Of a stretch of DNA of 64,000 bases, positions 8,391 through 16,875 are shown one piece after another (the first letter of the stretch is position 1; each line of letters starts with the position of its first letter). Below the pieces are notes generated by a model. It did not search any database and was not told the origin of the DNA. It saw only the letters and a list, made by a program, of their open reading frames with translations. Position numbers and translations under genes: made by a program. This DNA is from a bacterium (GTDB lineage: Bacteria; Chloroflexota; Dehalococcoidia; Tepidiformales; Tepidiformaceae): the NCBI GenBank assembly GCA_003577245.1, contig QEVS01000003.1, positions 116,300-180,299 of the forward strand, given 5' to 3'.

Positions 8391-8936
8391 TCAGCCGCTT
8401 TGAGATCCATGTTCCGATCCAACTCGCGCTCGTCGACACTGCCGACAGTCTTCATGCGCCATGAACCACAGAGCGGAGATTCCTTCCCTGCGCTCGGCCC
8501 CCAGGGGTACAGCTATCAACTCGTGAACGCGCGCCAGTTCTTTGCGAACAGCTCCGTCGCTCAGCCCCACCAACGCCGAAATTCTGCTGGTGTGGAGACC
8601 AAGACTTGCCAACTCCAGGATTCGCCATCGGATTGCCGAAAGTGCTCTCACGTGGTGGTTCGAGATGTCGGCCCGTAGTTCGCGCCGGAGCGCTTCGATT
8701 GAGTCCGTGGACAGGCCTTCGGGCCCGGTGCTTGTTGCGGCCGGGTGTCGCATTCCGTCGCCGTTCTCAGACGCGGTGGGCACCCAGGGGCTCATTTGGC
8801 GGGCATCACTCTGTCCCCGCACAAGTGACAGGACTGGGGCGCCCGGCTGTCCATCCGCCGAGCGCCTGGCCATGCCGACCACCTGGAACGGGTGTGCTGG
8901 TGGCAGCGCGGAATTCGCGACTGCCTCTCGTCGCAT
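8391..8936 (-). CDS. putative HTH (LuxR/sigma-4-like) DNA-binding protein
   Basis: A 181-aa protein. The segment at about residues 100-145 ('ILELASLGLHTSRISALVGL' then 'SDGAVRKELARVHELI') has the shape of a LuxR or sigma-region-4 helix-turn-helix. The rest has no domain I recognise, and there is no receiver domain. The ATG at 8936 is preceded by GGGAGG with six bases spacing, which makes this a credible gene. It is transcribed toward the low-GC secreted gene 166 bases downstream. The pair may have arrived together (inference). The short C-terminal 'HEDCRQCRR' could bind a metal but this is not demonstrable. Confidence 0.6.
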   Translation of the reverse strand: MRREAVANSALPPAHPFQVVGMARRSADGQPGAPVLSLVRGQSDARQMSPWVPTASENGDGMRHPAATSTGPEGLSTDSIEALRRELRADISNHHVRALSAIRWRILELASLGLHTSRISALVGLSDGAVRKELARVHELIAVPLGAERREGISALWFMAHEDCRQCRRARVGSEHGSQSG

Positions 8937-9009
8937 GGCGAACCTCCCAGAGAGGGTCGCCGCGATGCTATCACTGCAGCAATATGGACGACAAGTGAAT
9001 TTCGCATCA

Positions 9010-9023
9010 GCATTCCTGAATGC
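9010..9023. promoter_or_regulatory. inverted repeat upstream of the HTH gene
   Basis: GCATTC-CT-GAATGC is a perfect 6+6 palindrome with a two-base centre. It sits 74 bases upstream of the start of the HTH protein at 8936, in the 240-base gap (8937-9176) that otherwise holds no gene I can support. It could be an operator, possibly for the HTH protein itself; no factor can be named. Confidence 0.35.
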
Positions 9024-9176
9024 GGTTCAGTTCTAGCTCTCGCTCAGTGAGTGCTTGCCAATGCCTGCTTGAGGTAGTGTCGCCAGCAGGTTCGGGACTA
9101 TTGACGGCCAACGCCATGCCCGGAAACCGGGACCAGGCGAACCGGCTAAGCGCCGCTTCGCTCTTGTGATCGCCAG

Positions 9177-10457
9177 TTAGCGGCGCCCCAGGTAGCCCAG
9201 CTTGCCGGCCTCCTCTTCGAGCGAGGCGCGAAAGTCCGGGTGCGCGATCTCGATGAGCATCGCCGCCCGCTCCCGGATGGTGCGGCCGTGGAGGTTCCGC
9301 GCCCCATACTCGGTTACCACCCAGTGCACGTCGCCGCGCGTTGTTACCACACCCGACCCCGCTGCCAGCTCCGGGCAGATGCGGCTGACCCTCCCGTCCC
9401 GTGCCGTCGATGGCAGTGCGATGACCGGCACGCCCCCTTTCGACCGGGCAGCCCCCCGGATGAAGTCCACCTGCCCGCCGATGCCGCTGTAGAAGCGCGG
9501 CCCGATGGAGTCCGCCACCACCTGGCCCGTGAGGTCCACACTCAAAGCCGAGTTGATCGCCACCATGCGCGTGTTCGCCGCGATCACATCGACGTTGTTG
9601 GTGTAGTCCACGGGCCGGAACTCAATTCGGGGATTGCGGTCCACGAACCTGTAGAGGCGCTCCGTCCCGGTGGCAAAGGCGGTGACGACCACGCCTTGGT
9701 GGATGCTCTTGCGCGCGCCCGTCACCACACCCGACTCGATGAGCGGCAACAGCCCTTCATTGAACATCTCGGTGTGGACGCCGAGGTCGCGGTGCCCGCC
9801 GAGGGAGGCCAGCACGCCCGCCGGGATGGCGCCAATCCCCATCTGCAACGTGGCGCCGTCGTCGATGAGCTCCGCCACGTGGCGCCCAATGGCCATTCCC
9901 TCGCGAGTCTGTTCGAGCGGCCTTCCAAGAGGCAGGGGAGTGTCCACCTCCACCGCCAGATCGATGACCGACGCCGGGAGCACGTGCCCGTAGGTGCGCG
10001 GCATCCGCGGGTTCACCTGGGCAATTACCAGCTTCGCGTGGTACGCAGCCGAAAGGGCGCAGTCGACCGAGACCCCGAGCGAACAGTTCCCGTCTTCGTC
10101 CGGCGGCGTGACGTGCAGAAACGCGACATCCAGCGGCAGCTGCCCATCGTGCTCAAAGAGCGAGGGAATCTCCGAGAGGAAGACGGGCGTGTAGTCCGCT
10201 CGCCCTTCCTGCACCGCCTGGCGCACGTTCGGCCCAATGAAGAGAGCGTTATGCCGGAAGCTGCCGGCCATCTCCGGTTCGGCATAGAGCGCCGGGCCTT
10301 CGGTGTGCATGTGCACAATCTCGACGTCGCGCAGTTCCTCGTACCGCCGCACCAGCGCATCGATGAGCGCGTGCGGCGTGGCGCAGCCGGCATGGACGTA
10401 CACCCGCTGCCCCGAGGAGACCTCTCCTACAGCCTCGTCAGCAGAGACAAAGCGCAT
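9177..10457 (-). CDS. acetyl-CoA hydrolase/4-hydroxybutyrate CoA-transferase family protein
   Basis: A 426-aa family-I-type CoA-transferase/hydrolase. The N-terminal half carries 'MGIGAIPAGVLASLGGH' and the conserved 'HTEMFNEG', whose Glu (E230) is expected to form the glutamyl-CoA thioester intermediate. The C-terminal half has 'IGPRFYSGIGGQVDF', 'ALPSTA', 'VVTEYGARNLHG', all usual for 4-hydroxybutyrate and acetate CoA-transferases. ATG 10457 is chosen over the GTG one codon earlier because GGGGAG lies seven bases before it. It stands alone on the minus strand; the preceding two genes are surface proteins, so it is probably not in an operon with related enzymes. Exact acyl substrate cannot be told from sequence. 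Confidence 0.88.
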   Translation of the reverse strand: MRFVSADEAVGEVSSGQRVYVHAGCATPHALIDALVRRYEELRDVEIVHMHTEGPALYAEPEMAGSFRHNALFIGPNVRQAVQEGRADYTPVFLSEIPSLFEHDGQLPLDVAFLHVTPPDEDGNCSLGVSVDCALSAAYHAKLVIAQVNPRMPRTYGHVLPASVIDLAVEVDTPLPLGRPLEQTREGMAIGRHVAELIDDGATLQMGIGAIPAGVLASLGGHRDLGVHTEMFNEGLLPLIESGVVTGARKSIHQGVVVTAFATGTERLYRFVDRNPRIEFRPVDYTNNVDVIAANTRMVAINSALSVDLTGQVVADSIGPRFYSGIGGQVDFIRGAARSKGGVPVIALPSTARDGRVSRICPELAAGSGVVTTRGDVHWVVTEYGARNLHGRTIRERAAMLIEIAHPDFRASLEEEAGKLGYLGRR

Positions 10458-10508
10458 CACACCGCTCCCCTTGCGAGATCGGAGTCAGGATACAGGAGGA
10501 CGCTCGCG

Positions 10509-10808
10509 CTACGGCTCCCTCGCGACAAGCGGCAGGAAGGCCTTGAACTTGATTTCGCCGGTGCCGGGCATGAAGCCGCTTGTGACGGCATAGCTGCCCC
10601 CCACCGAAGGCCCTCCTGCGACCGCCTGCCCCATCACTCCCCGGACCGCGTACGGGTCATCGGAGCTGACTCCTCCTCCGCCGCTGACGGCGTTCCACTC
10701 CAGGTTCCACGTGCCGGAGACCTGGCCGAAGGCTGCGGACGCGCCGATGGTAACCGCTCCCGCGGCGGCAGCGGCAAGGGCGAGCTTCAGGGTGCGGGGT
10801 CGTGGCAT
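10509..10808 (-). CDS. small secreted protein ending in FLPLV motif
   Basis: A 99-aa exported protein: signal peptide (about residues 1-29, ending near 'AAFGQ'), then a short beta-rich stretch with 'DPYAVRGVMGQAV' and 'GGSYAVTSGF'. That phrase resembles the 'xxLxGxxGQ...GGYxLxGGF' unit seen in exported proteins of Chloroflexota and related bacteria. The C-terminus 'KAFLPLVAREP' matches the '(Y/F)LPLV' ending frequent on Chloroflexota surface proteins; its role (anchoring or export) is not settled. Strong ribosome site GGGGAGGTGAA before the ATG at 10808. It follows the larger surface protein at 10845 by 36 bases and is likely co-transcribed with it. Confidence 0.65.
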   Translation of the reverse strand: MPRPRTLKLALAAAAAGAVTIGASAAFGQVSGTWNLEWNAVSGGGGVSSDDPYAVRGVMGQAVAGGPSVGGSYAVTSGFMPGTGEIKFKAFLPLVAREP

Positions 10809-10844
10809 GCCTTCACCTCCCCGGGGTCAAACACCTGACCACCG

Positions 10845-11915
10845 TCAATCGAGATCGATGACAAGCACATGGAACTTCTGGCCGTTCGCGAAGGCCGCGG
10901 TGTCGTTGAAGATGACCCACTTGCTGGCCCCTCCCGTGCAGCCCCCGGCCGTATAGTTGTAGGCCACCGAGATGGGGCCGGGAACGGACCCGAGCGTCGC
11001 CGGGCTCGAGTCATATGGGGTCACAAGGAGGATGGCGCTCGAGTTCGCATTGGCGAAGGCGTTGTCGATGACCGTCACTTTGTCGCTGTTGCAGGTATTC
11101 GCCGCCGTATCCACCTCCCAGGTGAAGGCCGGGACAACCGTCCCGCTTGCCTTCAGCGCGCCTCCGCCGAACTCCAGCGCGATGGAATCTTCGTCCCAAC
11201 CAATGAAGCGGCCCGCCGTAGAGCCCGAGTTGGCCCCATAGCCGGCAACCCCAACCCCGCCCGAGTTCAGGGTCTCGCCCTGGACACCGGCAGCGCCGCC
11301 CGTGCCGCTGTTCACTCCGTAGATGGCGGGGTAAGGCGTGGCGCCTGTGTAGCCGCGGTCGACCTTCAGACCCATGCCGCTACCCGTCTGCTCGATGAGG
11401 AAGATCTCGTCGGGGCCTTCGATGCTCCCGGAGGCGCTGAATGGCACGGCAATGCCGCCCGCGGCCTTCGCATAAAGGGCGTATGGCGTGCTGCCAATCG
11501 CCTGCCGGGGCGACAGCACCGTGTACGTCCCGGAGCTTGCCCCCGGCCGGACGGCGATCTCCATCCAGCGCGCGTCCCCGTTCCAGACCCCTGCGCCGAA
11601 GTCCAGCGAGACAGTGAACAGACCGGCCGAAACGGCAACATCGTTGACAGCCACCGTTGACCCAACCTGGGCCCCGCCCGATTCGGCGTCGTAGAGGATG
11701 AAGCGCAGGTCGAACGCACCGCTGGCGGGCCCGCCGCTCTCGGTGAGCCGCCCCTGGTAGGTGAACGAATCCCCCAGCACCATGGGCTGGGACGCATTGC
11801 TGCCGCGCACGAGCGCACCTCCCGGTGGCAGGTCGAACCCGGCAGTGGCGATGGTCACGGTCGATAGCAAGAGAACCGTGGCCGCGGCGATCGTGAGAAG
11901 TGTCGTACCGCGCAT
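10845..11915 (-). CDS. secreted beta-rich surface protein with 'YQGRL' domain
   Basis: A 356-aa exported protein with an N-terminal signal (about residues 1-26). Residues about 48-155 form the common surface unit beginning 'FTYQGRLTESGGPASGAFDL' and ending 'GSTPYALYAKAAG'. This unit occurs in many Chloroflexota, Planctomycetota and other large exported proteins. The middle holds Gly-rich repeats ('GVNSGTGGAAGVQGETLNSG') reminiscent of phage tail-fibre head-binding regions, and the C-terminal domain contains two Cys pairs that could form disulfides. Strong ribosome site GGGAGG before the ATG at 11915. Probably structural or adhesive; no enzyme motif seen. Confidence 0.65.
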   Translation of the reverse strand: MRGTTLLTIAAATVLLLSTVTIATAGFDLPPGGALVRGSNASQPMVLGDSFTYQGRLTESGGPASGAFDLRFILYDAESGGAQVGSTVAVNDVAVSAGLFTVSLDFGAGVWNGDARWMEIAVRPGASSGTYTVLSPRQAIGSTPYALYAKAAGGIAVPFSASGSIEGPDEIFLIEQTGSGMGLKVDRGYTGATPYPAIYGVNSGTGGAAGVQGETLNSGGVGVAGYGANSGSTAGRFIGWDEDSIALEFGGGALKASGTVVPAFTWEVDTAANTCNSDKVTVIDNAFANANSSAILLVTPYDSSPATLGSVPGPISVAYNYTAGGCTGGASKWVIFNDTAAFANGQKFHVLVIDLD

Positions 11916-12047
11916 GGGTATGCCTCCCTCAGCACACCGTGTTGTGCTGCCGCATTATAGATCAACAGATCAAGCCCTTGCACAATTCGCCGAAAGACAC
12001 GGGATGCCTGCGCCCCGCCGCACGGCGGACCAGCTTCGCTCAAGCCC

Positions 12048-13337
12048 TCAGAGAATGCCGAGACCGGTCAGGAGCAACACCATCAGGTACACCGCGGTCA
12101 GCACCACAATCCCTGCCGTGGTGACCACCCCGATGATGTTCTGGCGCGGCGTGTTCGCGTGCTCGCCCATGATGTGCTCGTCGTTCACCAGCTTCAGCGC
12201 CAGCACCAGAATGATGGGGAGCAGGACGCCGCCCGCGACGTTCGGGATCATGATGAGCACGAGCAACGGCAATCCGGGGATGAGCACCGCCAGCGCCCCA
12301 ACGGCCAGCAACCCCCCGAAAATCCCGAAGAACGCGGGTGCTTCGCGTACGCCGCGGTTCACGCTTCGCTCCCAGCCGAACGCCTCGCAGATCGCGTAAG
12401 CCGTCGTCAGCGGCAGCACCGCCATGGCCATCAGGGCCGCGTTCAGGAGCCCCACGGCGAACAGTTCGGCAGCCAGGTCGCCGGCGAGTGGGTGGAGCGC
12501 CTGGGCAACCTCCTCGACGTTTCCCGCCGGGCGGCCGTTCGTCCAGAGGGTGGCTGCGGTCGTCAGCATGATGAAAAACGCGATCACCGCCATCGACGCC
12601 GCTCCCGCGTACGAATCGACCGCGATGTAGCGCAGCTCGCGCTTGCCCAGCCCCTTATCGACCACGCTCGCCTGGTTGTAGAACATCTCCCAGGGCGTGA
12701 TCGTGGTACCGATCAGGGCAATCAGAATGGTCAGGTACGCCACGTCGAGCTCGAAGCCCGGCACCATGCCGCGCGCGACCTTCGGCCACGCAGGATCGGC
12801 CATGAACCCCGTCACGAAGTAAGTGATGTACACCAGCGATATCGATAGCAGGGCCACCTCGACCTTGCGGTATGACCCGTACGCCACCAGCGCGAAGACC
12901 AGCGCCGCCGCCAACGGAACGGATGCATAGCGCGACAGCCCGAAGATCTCCGAGGCCGCGGCAACCCCGGCGAACTCCGCCACCACCGTGGCTGAGTTCA
13001 CAAGGAGCAGCGTGAGCATCGCCAGCAGTGCCACGCGCACGCCAAACTGCTCCCTGATAAGGTCCGCCAGCCCCTTGCCGGTCACAGCCCCCATCCGGGC
13101 CACCAGCTCCTGCACCACCCCAAGGGCGAGCGTGCTGACTACCAGCGCCCAGAAGAGCGAGTAGCCGAACTTCGCGCCCGCAAGTGAATAGCCTGCAATG
13201 CCCGTGGCATCGTTGTTGACGATTCCCGTGATGAGCCCCGGGCCCATGACTGCCATCAGCAGCGTTGCTCGAAGCCGCAGCCGCGAGCCACGCCCCCTCA
13301 GGGTGGTCGAAGCCGCTTCCCTCTCGTCCCCCGGCAC
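12048..13337 (-). CDS. Nramp-family divalent metal transporter, Mg-type motif pattern
   Basis: A 429-aa SLC11/Nramp-fold membrane protein with about 11 helices. In helix 1 the usual DPGN metal motif is replaced by 'NNDATG' (N41-G46), and in helix 6 the usual MPH is replaced by 'TPW' (T214-W216). The lost Met is what gives ordinary Nramps selectivity for Mn/Fe. This pattern is like that described for Nramp-related magnesium transporters (NRMT), so Mg2+ is a better guess than Mn2+. The GTG start at 13337 lies three bases after the stop of a PRC/MgtE-N/CBS protein, itself of Mg-sensing type, which strengthens the guess. It is probably the second gene of a two-gene operon. Confidence 0.85.
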   Translation of the reverse strand: MPGDEREAASTTLRGRGSRLRLRATLLMAVMGPGLITGIVNNDATGIAGYSLAGAKFGYSLFWALVVSTLALGVVQELVARMGAVTGKGLADLIREQFGVRVALLAMLTLLLVNSATVVAEFAGVAAASEIFGLSRYASVPLAAALVFALVAYGSYRKVEVALLSISLVYITYFVTGFMADPAWPKVARGMVPGFELDVAYLTILIALIGTTITPWEMFYNQASVVDKGLGKRELRYIAVDSYAGAASMAVIAFFIMLTTAATLWTNGRPAGNVEEVAQALHPLAGDLAAELFAVGLLNAALMAMAVLPLTTAYAICEAFGWERSVNRGVREAPAFFGIFGGLLAVGALAVLIPGLPLLVLIMIPNVAGGVLLPIILVLALKLVNDEHIMGEHANTPRQNIIGVVTTAGIVVLTAVYLMVLLLTGLGIL

Positions 13338-13340
13338 CCC

Positions 13341-14576
13341 TTACTCCCGCTGCCGCCTTGGCCGCCCATGCCAGACGCGCGGGGCGAACAGGTCGATCAC
13401 GTCGCCGATGCTGACGGCCCCCTTCAGCCGGCCCTCATCGTCGACTACCGGCACTGTGAGCAGCCCGTAGTGCACCATCGTCCGGGCGACCTCCTCTTCC
13501 GGGTCGCCCGTCTGCACGGTGCGGAGCTCCCGCTCCATCACTGCCGCCACTCCCGTCCGGGGCGGCGTGGTGAGCAGGGCCAGCAGCGAAAGCGCCCCGG
13601 CCAGCCGTCCTTCCTCATCCAGCACGAACACGTCGCCGATCTCATCCCCTTCGGCCCGCGCGGCGCGCACAGCCGCCACCGCATCCTCAATCGTGGCCCC
13701 ATCCGTGACAGCGACAGGTCCCGGGTTCATGAGCCCCCCGGCCGTGTCCTCCGGGTAGGCGAGGAGCTCCCGCACCTCGCTCGCTGCCTCGGGCTCCATG
13801 AGCTCCATCAGCTCGTGCGCGCGCTCCTCGGTGAGGTCGCCCAGCACGTCGGCTGCTTCGTCGGGCTCCATCTCATCGAGCACGTCCGCCGCTTCCTCCG
13901 GCTCCATGGCAGAAAGCACTACCGCCTGCTTCTCCTCGGGAAGCTCGGCCATGGCGCGCGCCGCCGTCTCGTCATCGAGGGCTTCCAGCACGTCGGCCGC
14001 CTCCCCGGGCGACATCTGGCTCACGATGCTGGCGATGTCCGCCGGGTGCATCTGGCGCAGCCTGCCGTAGGGCACCCTCAGGTGCAGCTCGCTCAGGGCG
14101 GGGCCGATATCCACCTGCTCCCAGTCAATCAGCCGGCCCGGCCGCCGGCCCGCGAGCCTCCCCAGCCCCACCCGGCGCAGCAGGCCCGCCGTCGTCGCGT
14201 CCACCCCTGCCACGCGCATCTCGTCGTTCAGCGGGGTGAGCGCAACGTCGTTGACGCGCACGAGCTTGACGCCCTCGGTGTCGACGATTTGACGGTCCAT
14301 TACGTCGCGCCCCAGCCACACCAGGGCGTCGTCATCAGAAGGGGGGCGGTAAGACGCGGCCACGTACCGCCGTCTCAGGGCGGCCCCCCGGGGTGTGACC
14401 GAAGCCACGTCTCGCCACGGCACGGCGAACTCGCCCCCTTCGCCCGTTACCACGATCGAGCGCACCGGTGGATAAGGGACATCAGTTGCGATCACGAGAT
14501 CGCGGAGCACTCCGACCCGCGCGCCATCGGCGTCGAATACGGGGCGGCCGCGGACCTGGCTGACGAATGGCATCAT
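13341..14576 (-). CDS. PRC-barrel + MgtE N-domain + CBS pair protein (no channel)
   Basis: A 411-aa soluble protein. Residues about 1-75 look like a PRC-barrel ('GRPVFDADGARVGVLRDLVI'), with a second PRC-like stretch to about residue 150. Residues about 175-275 form the MgtE superhelical N-domain with repeated 'EAADVLEALDDETAARAMAE'-type motifs and the closing 'YPEDTAGGLMNP'. Two CBS domains follow (about 285-400). The MgtE membrane channel is absent. In MgtE these cytosolic domains sense Mg2+, so here they may gate or regulate the Nramp-like transporter encoded three bases downstream (inference). Ribosome site GGGGAGG before ATG 14576/14573. Confidence 0.85.
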   Translation of the reverse strand: MMPFVSQVRGRPVFDADGARVGVLRDLVIATDVPYPPVRSIVVTGEGGEFAVPWRDVASVTPRGAALRRRYVAASYRPPSDDDALVWLGRDVMDRQIVDTEGVKLVRVNDVALTPLNDEMRVAGVDATTAGLLRRVGLGRLAGRRPGRLIDWEQVDIGPALSELHLRVPYGRLRQMHPADIASIVSQMSPGEAADVLEALDDETAARAMAELPEEKQAVVLSAMEPEEAADVLDEMEPDEAADVLGDLTEERAHELMELMEPEAASEVRELLAYPEDTAGGLMNPGPVAVTDGATIEDAVAAVRAARAEGDEIGDVFVLDEEGRLAGALSLLALLTTPPRTGVAAVMERELRTVQTGDPEEEVARTMVHYGLLTVPVVDDEGRLKGAVSIGDVIDLFAPRVWHGRPRRQRE

Positions 14577-14842
14577 TCCGCCTCCCCTGGGTGGTCTTGT
14601 GTGGGGAGGCGTGCAAGCCGCGGCAAGGCCGCGGCCGTTAGCGCTTACGCACTGCGGGCGGCCTCGCCGGGTTTGCGCATCTCCCCGGCGCCGGGCCTGT
14701 GGCGGCTACTGTCTCCGCCTTCTGTGGTACACATATGGTTCTGTCGCTACCCTCCGCGCACGAAAACGCGGAAAGACGCAAGTTTGTACGCTACGTCTGC
14801 AGCGCCCCGCCGTCAATCCGAACAATCCCGGTTCCGCCCGCC
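14577..14842. other. intergenic region with GC-rich hairpin
   Basis: The longest gene-free gap of the window, 266 bases between the GT4 stop and the PRC/CBS gene start. A strong stem-loop lies at 14617-14635: GCCGCGGC, loop of three, GCCGCGGC. It could be a terminator for a transcript entering from upstream or simply a structured leader of the PRC/CBS-Nramp operon. No tRNA, ORF with coding character or clear riboswitch was recognised. Confidence 0.4.
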
Positions 14843-16078
14843 TCACCGTCTGCCGGCCAGGACCTCTTCGTAGAGCGCCAGCGTCCGCTCGGCTGTCCGC
14901 CGCCAGGTAAACTCCGAACGGATGCGCTCCACCCCCGCAGCGCCGAGCCGGCCCGCCAGCGCTCCGTCGTCCATCACCCGTCTCATGGCTTCGGCCAGCG
15001 CGCGCGGGTTGCCCGGGGGAACCAGGAGCCCGCTCACACCGTCGGCGACGACTTCAGGAAGCGCGCCTGCCTCCGCGGCGACTACCGGCGCGCCGCACGC
15101 CTGCGCCTCGGCGGCCGGCAGTCCGAACCCTTCGTAAAGCGAGGGAGAGACGAAAACCGCCGCCCGGTTGTATTCCTCCACCAGCGCTCCCTTCGAAAGC
15201 CGGCCCGTCAGGCTGACACGCCCCTCAATGCCGAGCTCCCGCGCCCGTGTCCGCACCACCTGCGCCTCGGCCCGGTCCACCACAACAAGCTGCCAGTCGC
15301 GGTCACGCATCAGCCCCAGCGCTTCCACCAGGTACCGTGCGCCCTTGTTGCGGTCGTCGCTGTTGCCCACGAAGAGCACGCGCCCCTGCTCACGGTCCAT
15401 CCCCAGCGGATGAAACACCGACGTATCCACCCCGTCGTGGATTGCCGCCACCTTCGCTTCTCCCAGCCGAAACGCCCGTCTGACCGCATCACCACTCGCC
15501 CGGCTGCCCGTCACCACCCGGTCTATCCGGTGCGCCACCACGTGCTGCATGTGGAAAGGGTAGAAGAGCACCCGGCCGATCTTGTCGCAAAGAGTCCGCG
15601 CCTGGGCCACGGCGTTCGCCCGGTCGATGGCCAGCGGGTGGTGGATGTTCGCCACCACGGGCACGCCCAGGAGCCGCACGAGCAGGTCGCCGTACCCGAG
15701 GGACTGGTTGTCGTGGACGAGATCGAAAGGGCGCCGCGCATGGAGCCGGGCGACAACTTCAAAGGCCCGCAGCGAGAAGGCTGACATCACCGAGAACATC
15801 CCCGCTCGCGAAGTTGCCAGCTCATAGAAGTTGAGCGGCTGGAAATAGCTGGCCACCCCCTTGTTCCAGAAGGCCGCCCCTTCATCGAAAGCGGTGAAGA
15901 CCGAGTAGTCCGGGAGCCGGTGCTGCACCACCCTCGCGTCCAGCTCCGGGTAGGGCGGCCCGACCACGACGTGCACCTCGTGCCCCAGCTCCACGTATTC
16001 GCGGCACATCTCCGCCAGGTACACGCCCTGCCCACCCGAGTACATGTTCCCCTGGTGCAGAAGGAAGCAGATGCGCAC
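14843..16078 (-). CDS. glycosyltransferase family 4
   Basis: A 411-aa GT-B retaining glycosyltransferase. The N-terminal half carries 'GGQGVYLAEMCREYVELGHE' and the C-terminal half has the sugar-nucleotide site 'SPSLYEGFGLPAAEAQACG' with the family E-x7-E, then 'VPPGNPRALAEAMRRVMDD'. I chose the GTG at 16078, which starts MRICFLLHQGNMYSGGQ just after the stop of the upstream methyltransferase; the much longer open frame upstream is not protein-like. It forms a tight minus-strand group with two methyltransferases (2-base gap and ATGA overlap), suggesting that the three make or decorate one lipid-linked or surface glycan. Donor and acceptor unknown. Confidence 0.9.
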   Translation of the reverse strand: MRICFLLHQGNMYSGGQGVYLAEMCREYVELGHEVHVVVGPPYPELDARVVQHRLPDYSVFTAFDEGAAFWNKGVASYFQPLNFYELATSRAGMFSVMSAFSLRAFEVVARLHARRPFDLVHDNQSLGYGDLLVRLLGVPVVANIHHPLAIDRANAVAQARTLCDKIGRVLFYPFHMQHVVAHRIDRVVTGSRASGDAVRRAFRLGEAKVAAIHDGVDTSVFHPLGMDREQGRVLFVGNSDDRNKGARYLVEALGLMRDRDWQLVVVDRAEAQVVRTRARELGIEGRVSLTGRLSKGALVEEYNRAAVFVSPSLYEGFGLPAAEAQACGAPVVAAEAGALPEVVADGVSGLLVPPGNPRALAEAMRRVMDDGALAGRLGAAGVERIRSEFTWRRTAERTLALYEEVLAGRR

Positions 16079-16080
16079 CG

Positions 16081-16875
16081 CTAGACCGCCCGAGCGTAGA
16101 TGGCCACGCTTTTTGGCAGCAGGCGGGAAAGCGCGCGTTCTGCGCTGTCCCATGCCCGCGAGGTGCGCACCCGTGGCGAGTTGGTCGCCTTCCGCCAGGC
16201 ACGCGCCGGTGCACATGGCGGGTCGCCCCCGCCGCCGAGCGCGCCGAGCAGCCAGTAGACCGATTCGAAGGCGTGCCGGCGACGAACCGCGTAGGGCCGC
16301 CACCCGGTCGCGCGGAGCTTCCCCAGCAGCTCGTCGGCGTGGTAGATGCGAATGTGCCCGCCCGGCGTGTGGGTCACCTCCCATGACAGCTGCCAGAGCG
16401 CCAGCTCCACGGCCCGTGCCGGCACCGACACCGCCAGTGCGCCCCCGGTCCGCACCACCCGTCGCAGCTCGCGCAGCGCCCCCATGTCGTCCACCACGTG
16501 CTCCAGCGTCTCCGAACAGATGGCAGCGTCAATGCTGCCGGGGGCGAACGGCAGGGTCAGCGCGGTCCCCTGGACCCACTCCACGTGCCCGAAATGAGCC
16601 CCCGCCTTCCCATCTTCGCCCACGAAGAACCGGCCATCACGCAGGTCGCGGCGTCCCAGGTCGCATGCGATCGTACGGATTGGCAGGCGCGCCGCTGCCA
16701 GCTCATGCCGCCCCGCTCCGCAGCCTACGTCGAGCAGCCGGGCCCCCTGTGTGTCCGGGGAGAGCCCGAGAAGGCGCAGGTCGATCGTGAACACGCGGTC
16801 CAGTCGCGGATCATCCGCGGGCTGCAGGAGGGGCAGGCGCACCCCGGCGGCTGCGACAGGGGCGTCGGCTTTCAC
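16081..16875 (-). CDS. class I SAM-dependent methyltransferase (sibling copy A)
   Basis: A 264-aa Rossmann methyltransferase. Motif I is 'LLDVGCGAGRHELAAARL', the acidic residue of motif II lies in 'IACDLG', and motif IV/V is 'IDAAICSETLEHVVDD'. The C-terminal part 'GGHIRIYHADELLGKLRATG' then 'HAFESVYWLLG' is nearly the same phrase as in the neighbouring methyltransferase, so the two are paralogues. It overlaps that gene by ATGA and precedes the GT4 gene by two bases. The substrate may be a glycolipid or polyprenyl-linked sugar, judging only from the GT4 neighbour. The C-terminal 45 residues are Arg/Pro-rich and less conserved. Confidence 0.85.
   Translation of the reverse strand: MKADAPVAAAGVRLPLLQPADDPRLDRVFTIDLRLLGLSPDTQGARLLDVGCGAGRHELAAARLPIRTIACDLGRRDLRDGRFFVGEDGKAGAHFGHVEWVQGTALTLPFAPGSIDAAICSETLEHVVDDMGALRELRRVVRTGGALAVSVPARAVELALWQLSWEVTHTPGGHIRIYHADELLGKLRATGWRPYAVRRRHAFESVYWLLGALGGGGDPPCAPARAWRKATNSPRVRTSRAWDSAERALSRLLPKSVAIYARAV

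Noticed and set aside
14617..14635. GC hairpin as a Rho-independent terminator
   Set aside because: No T-run follows on either strand, so it was reported only as intergenic structure.
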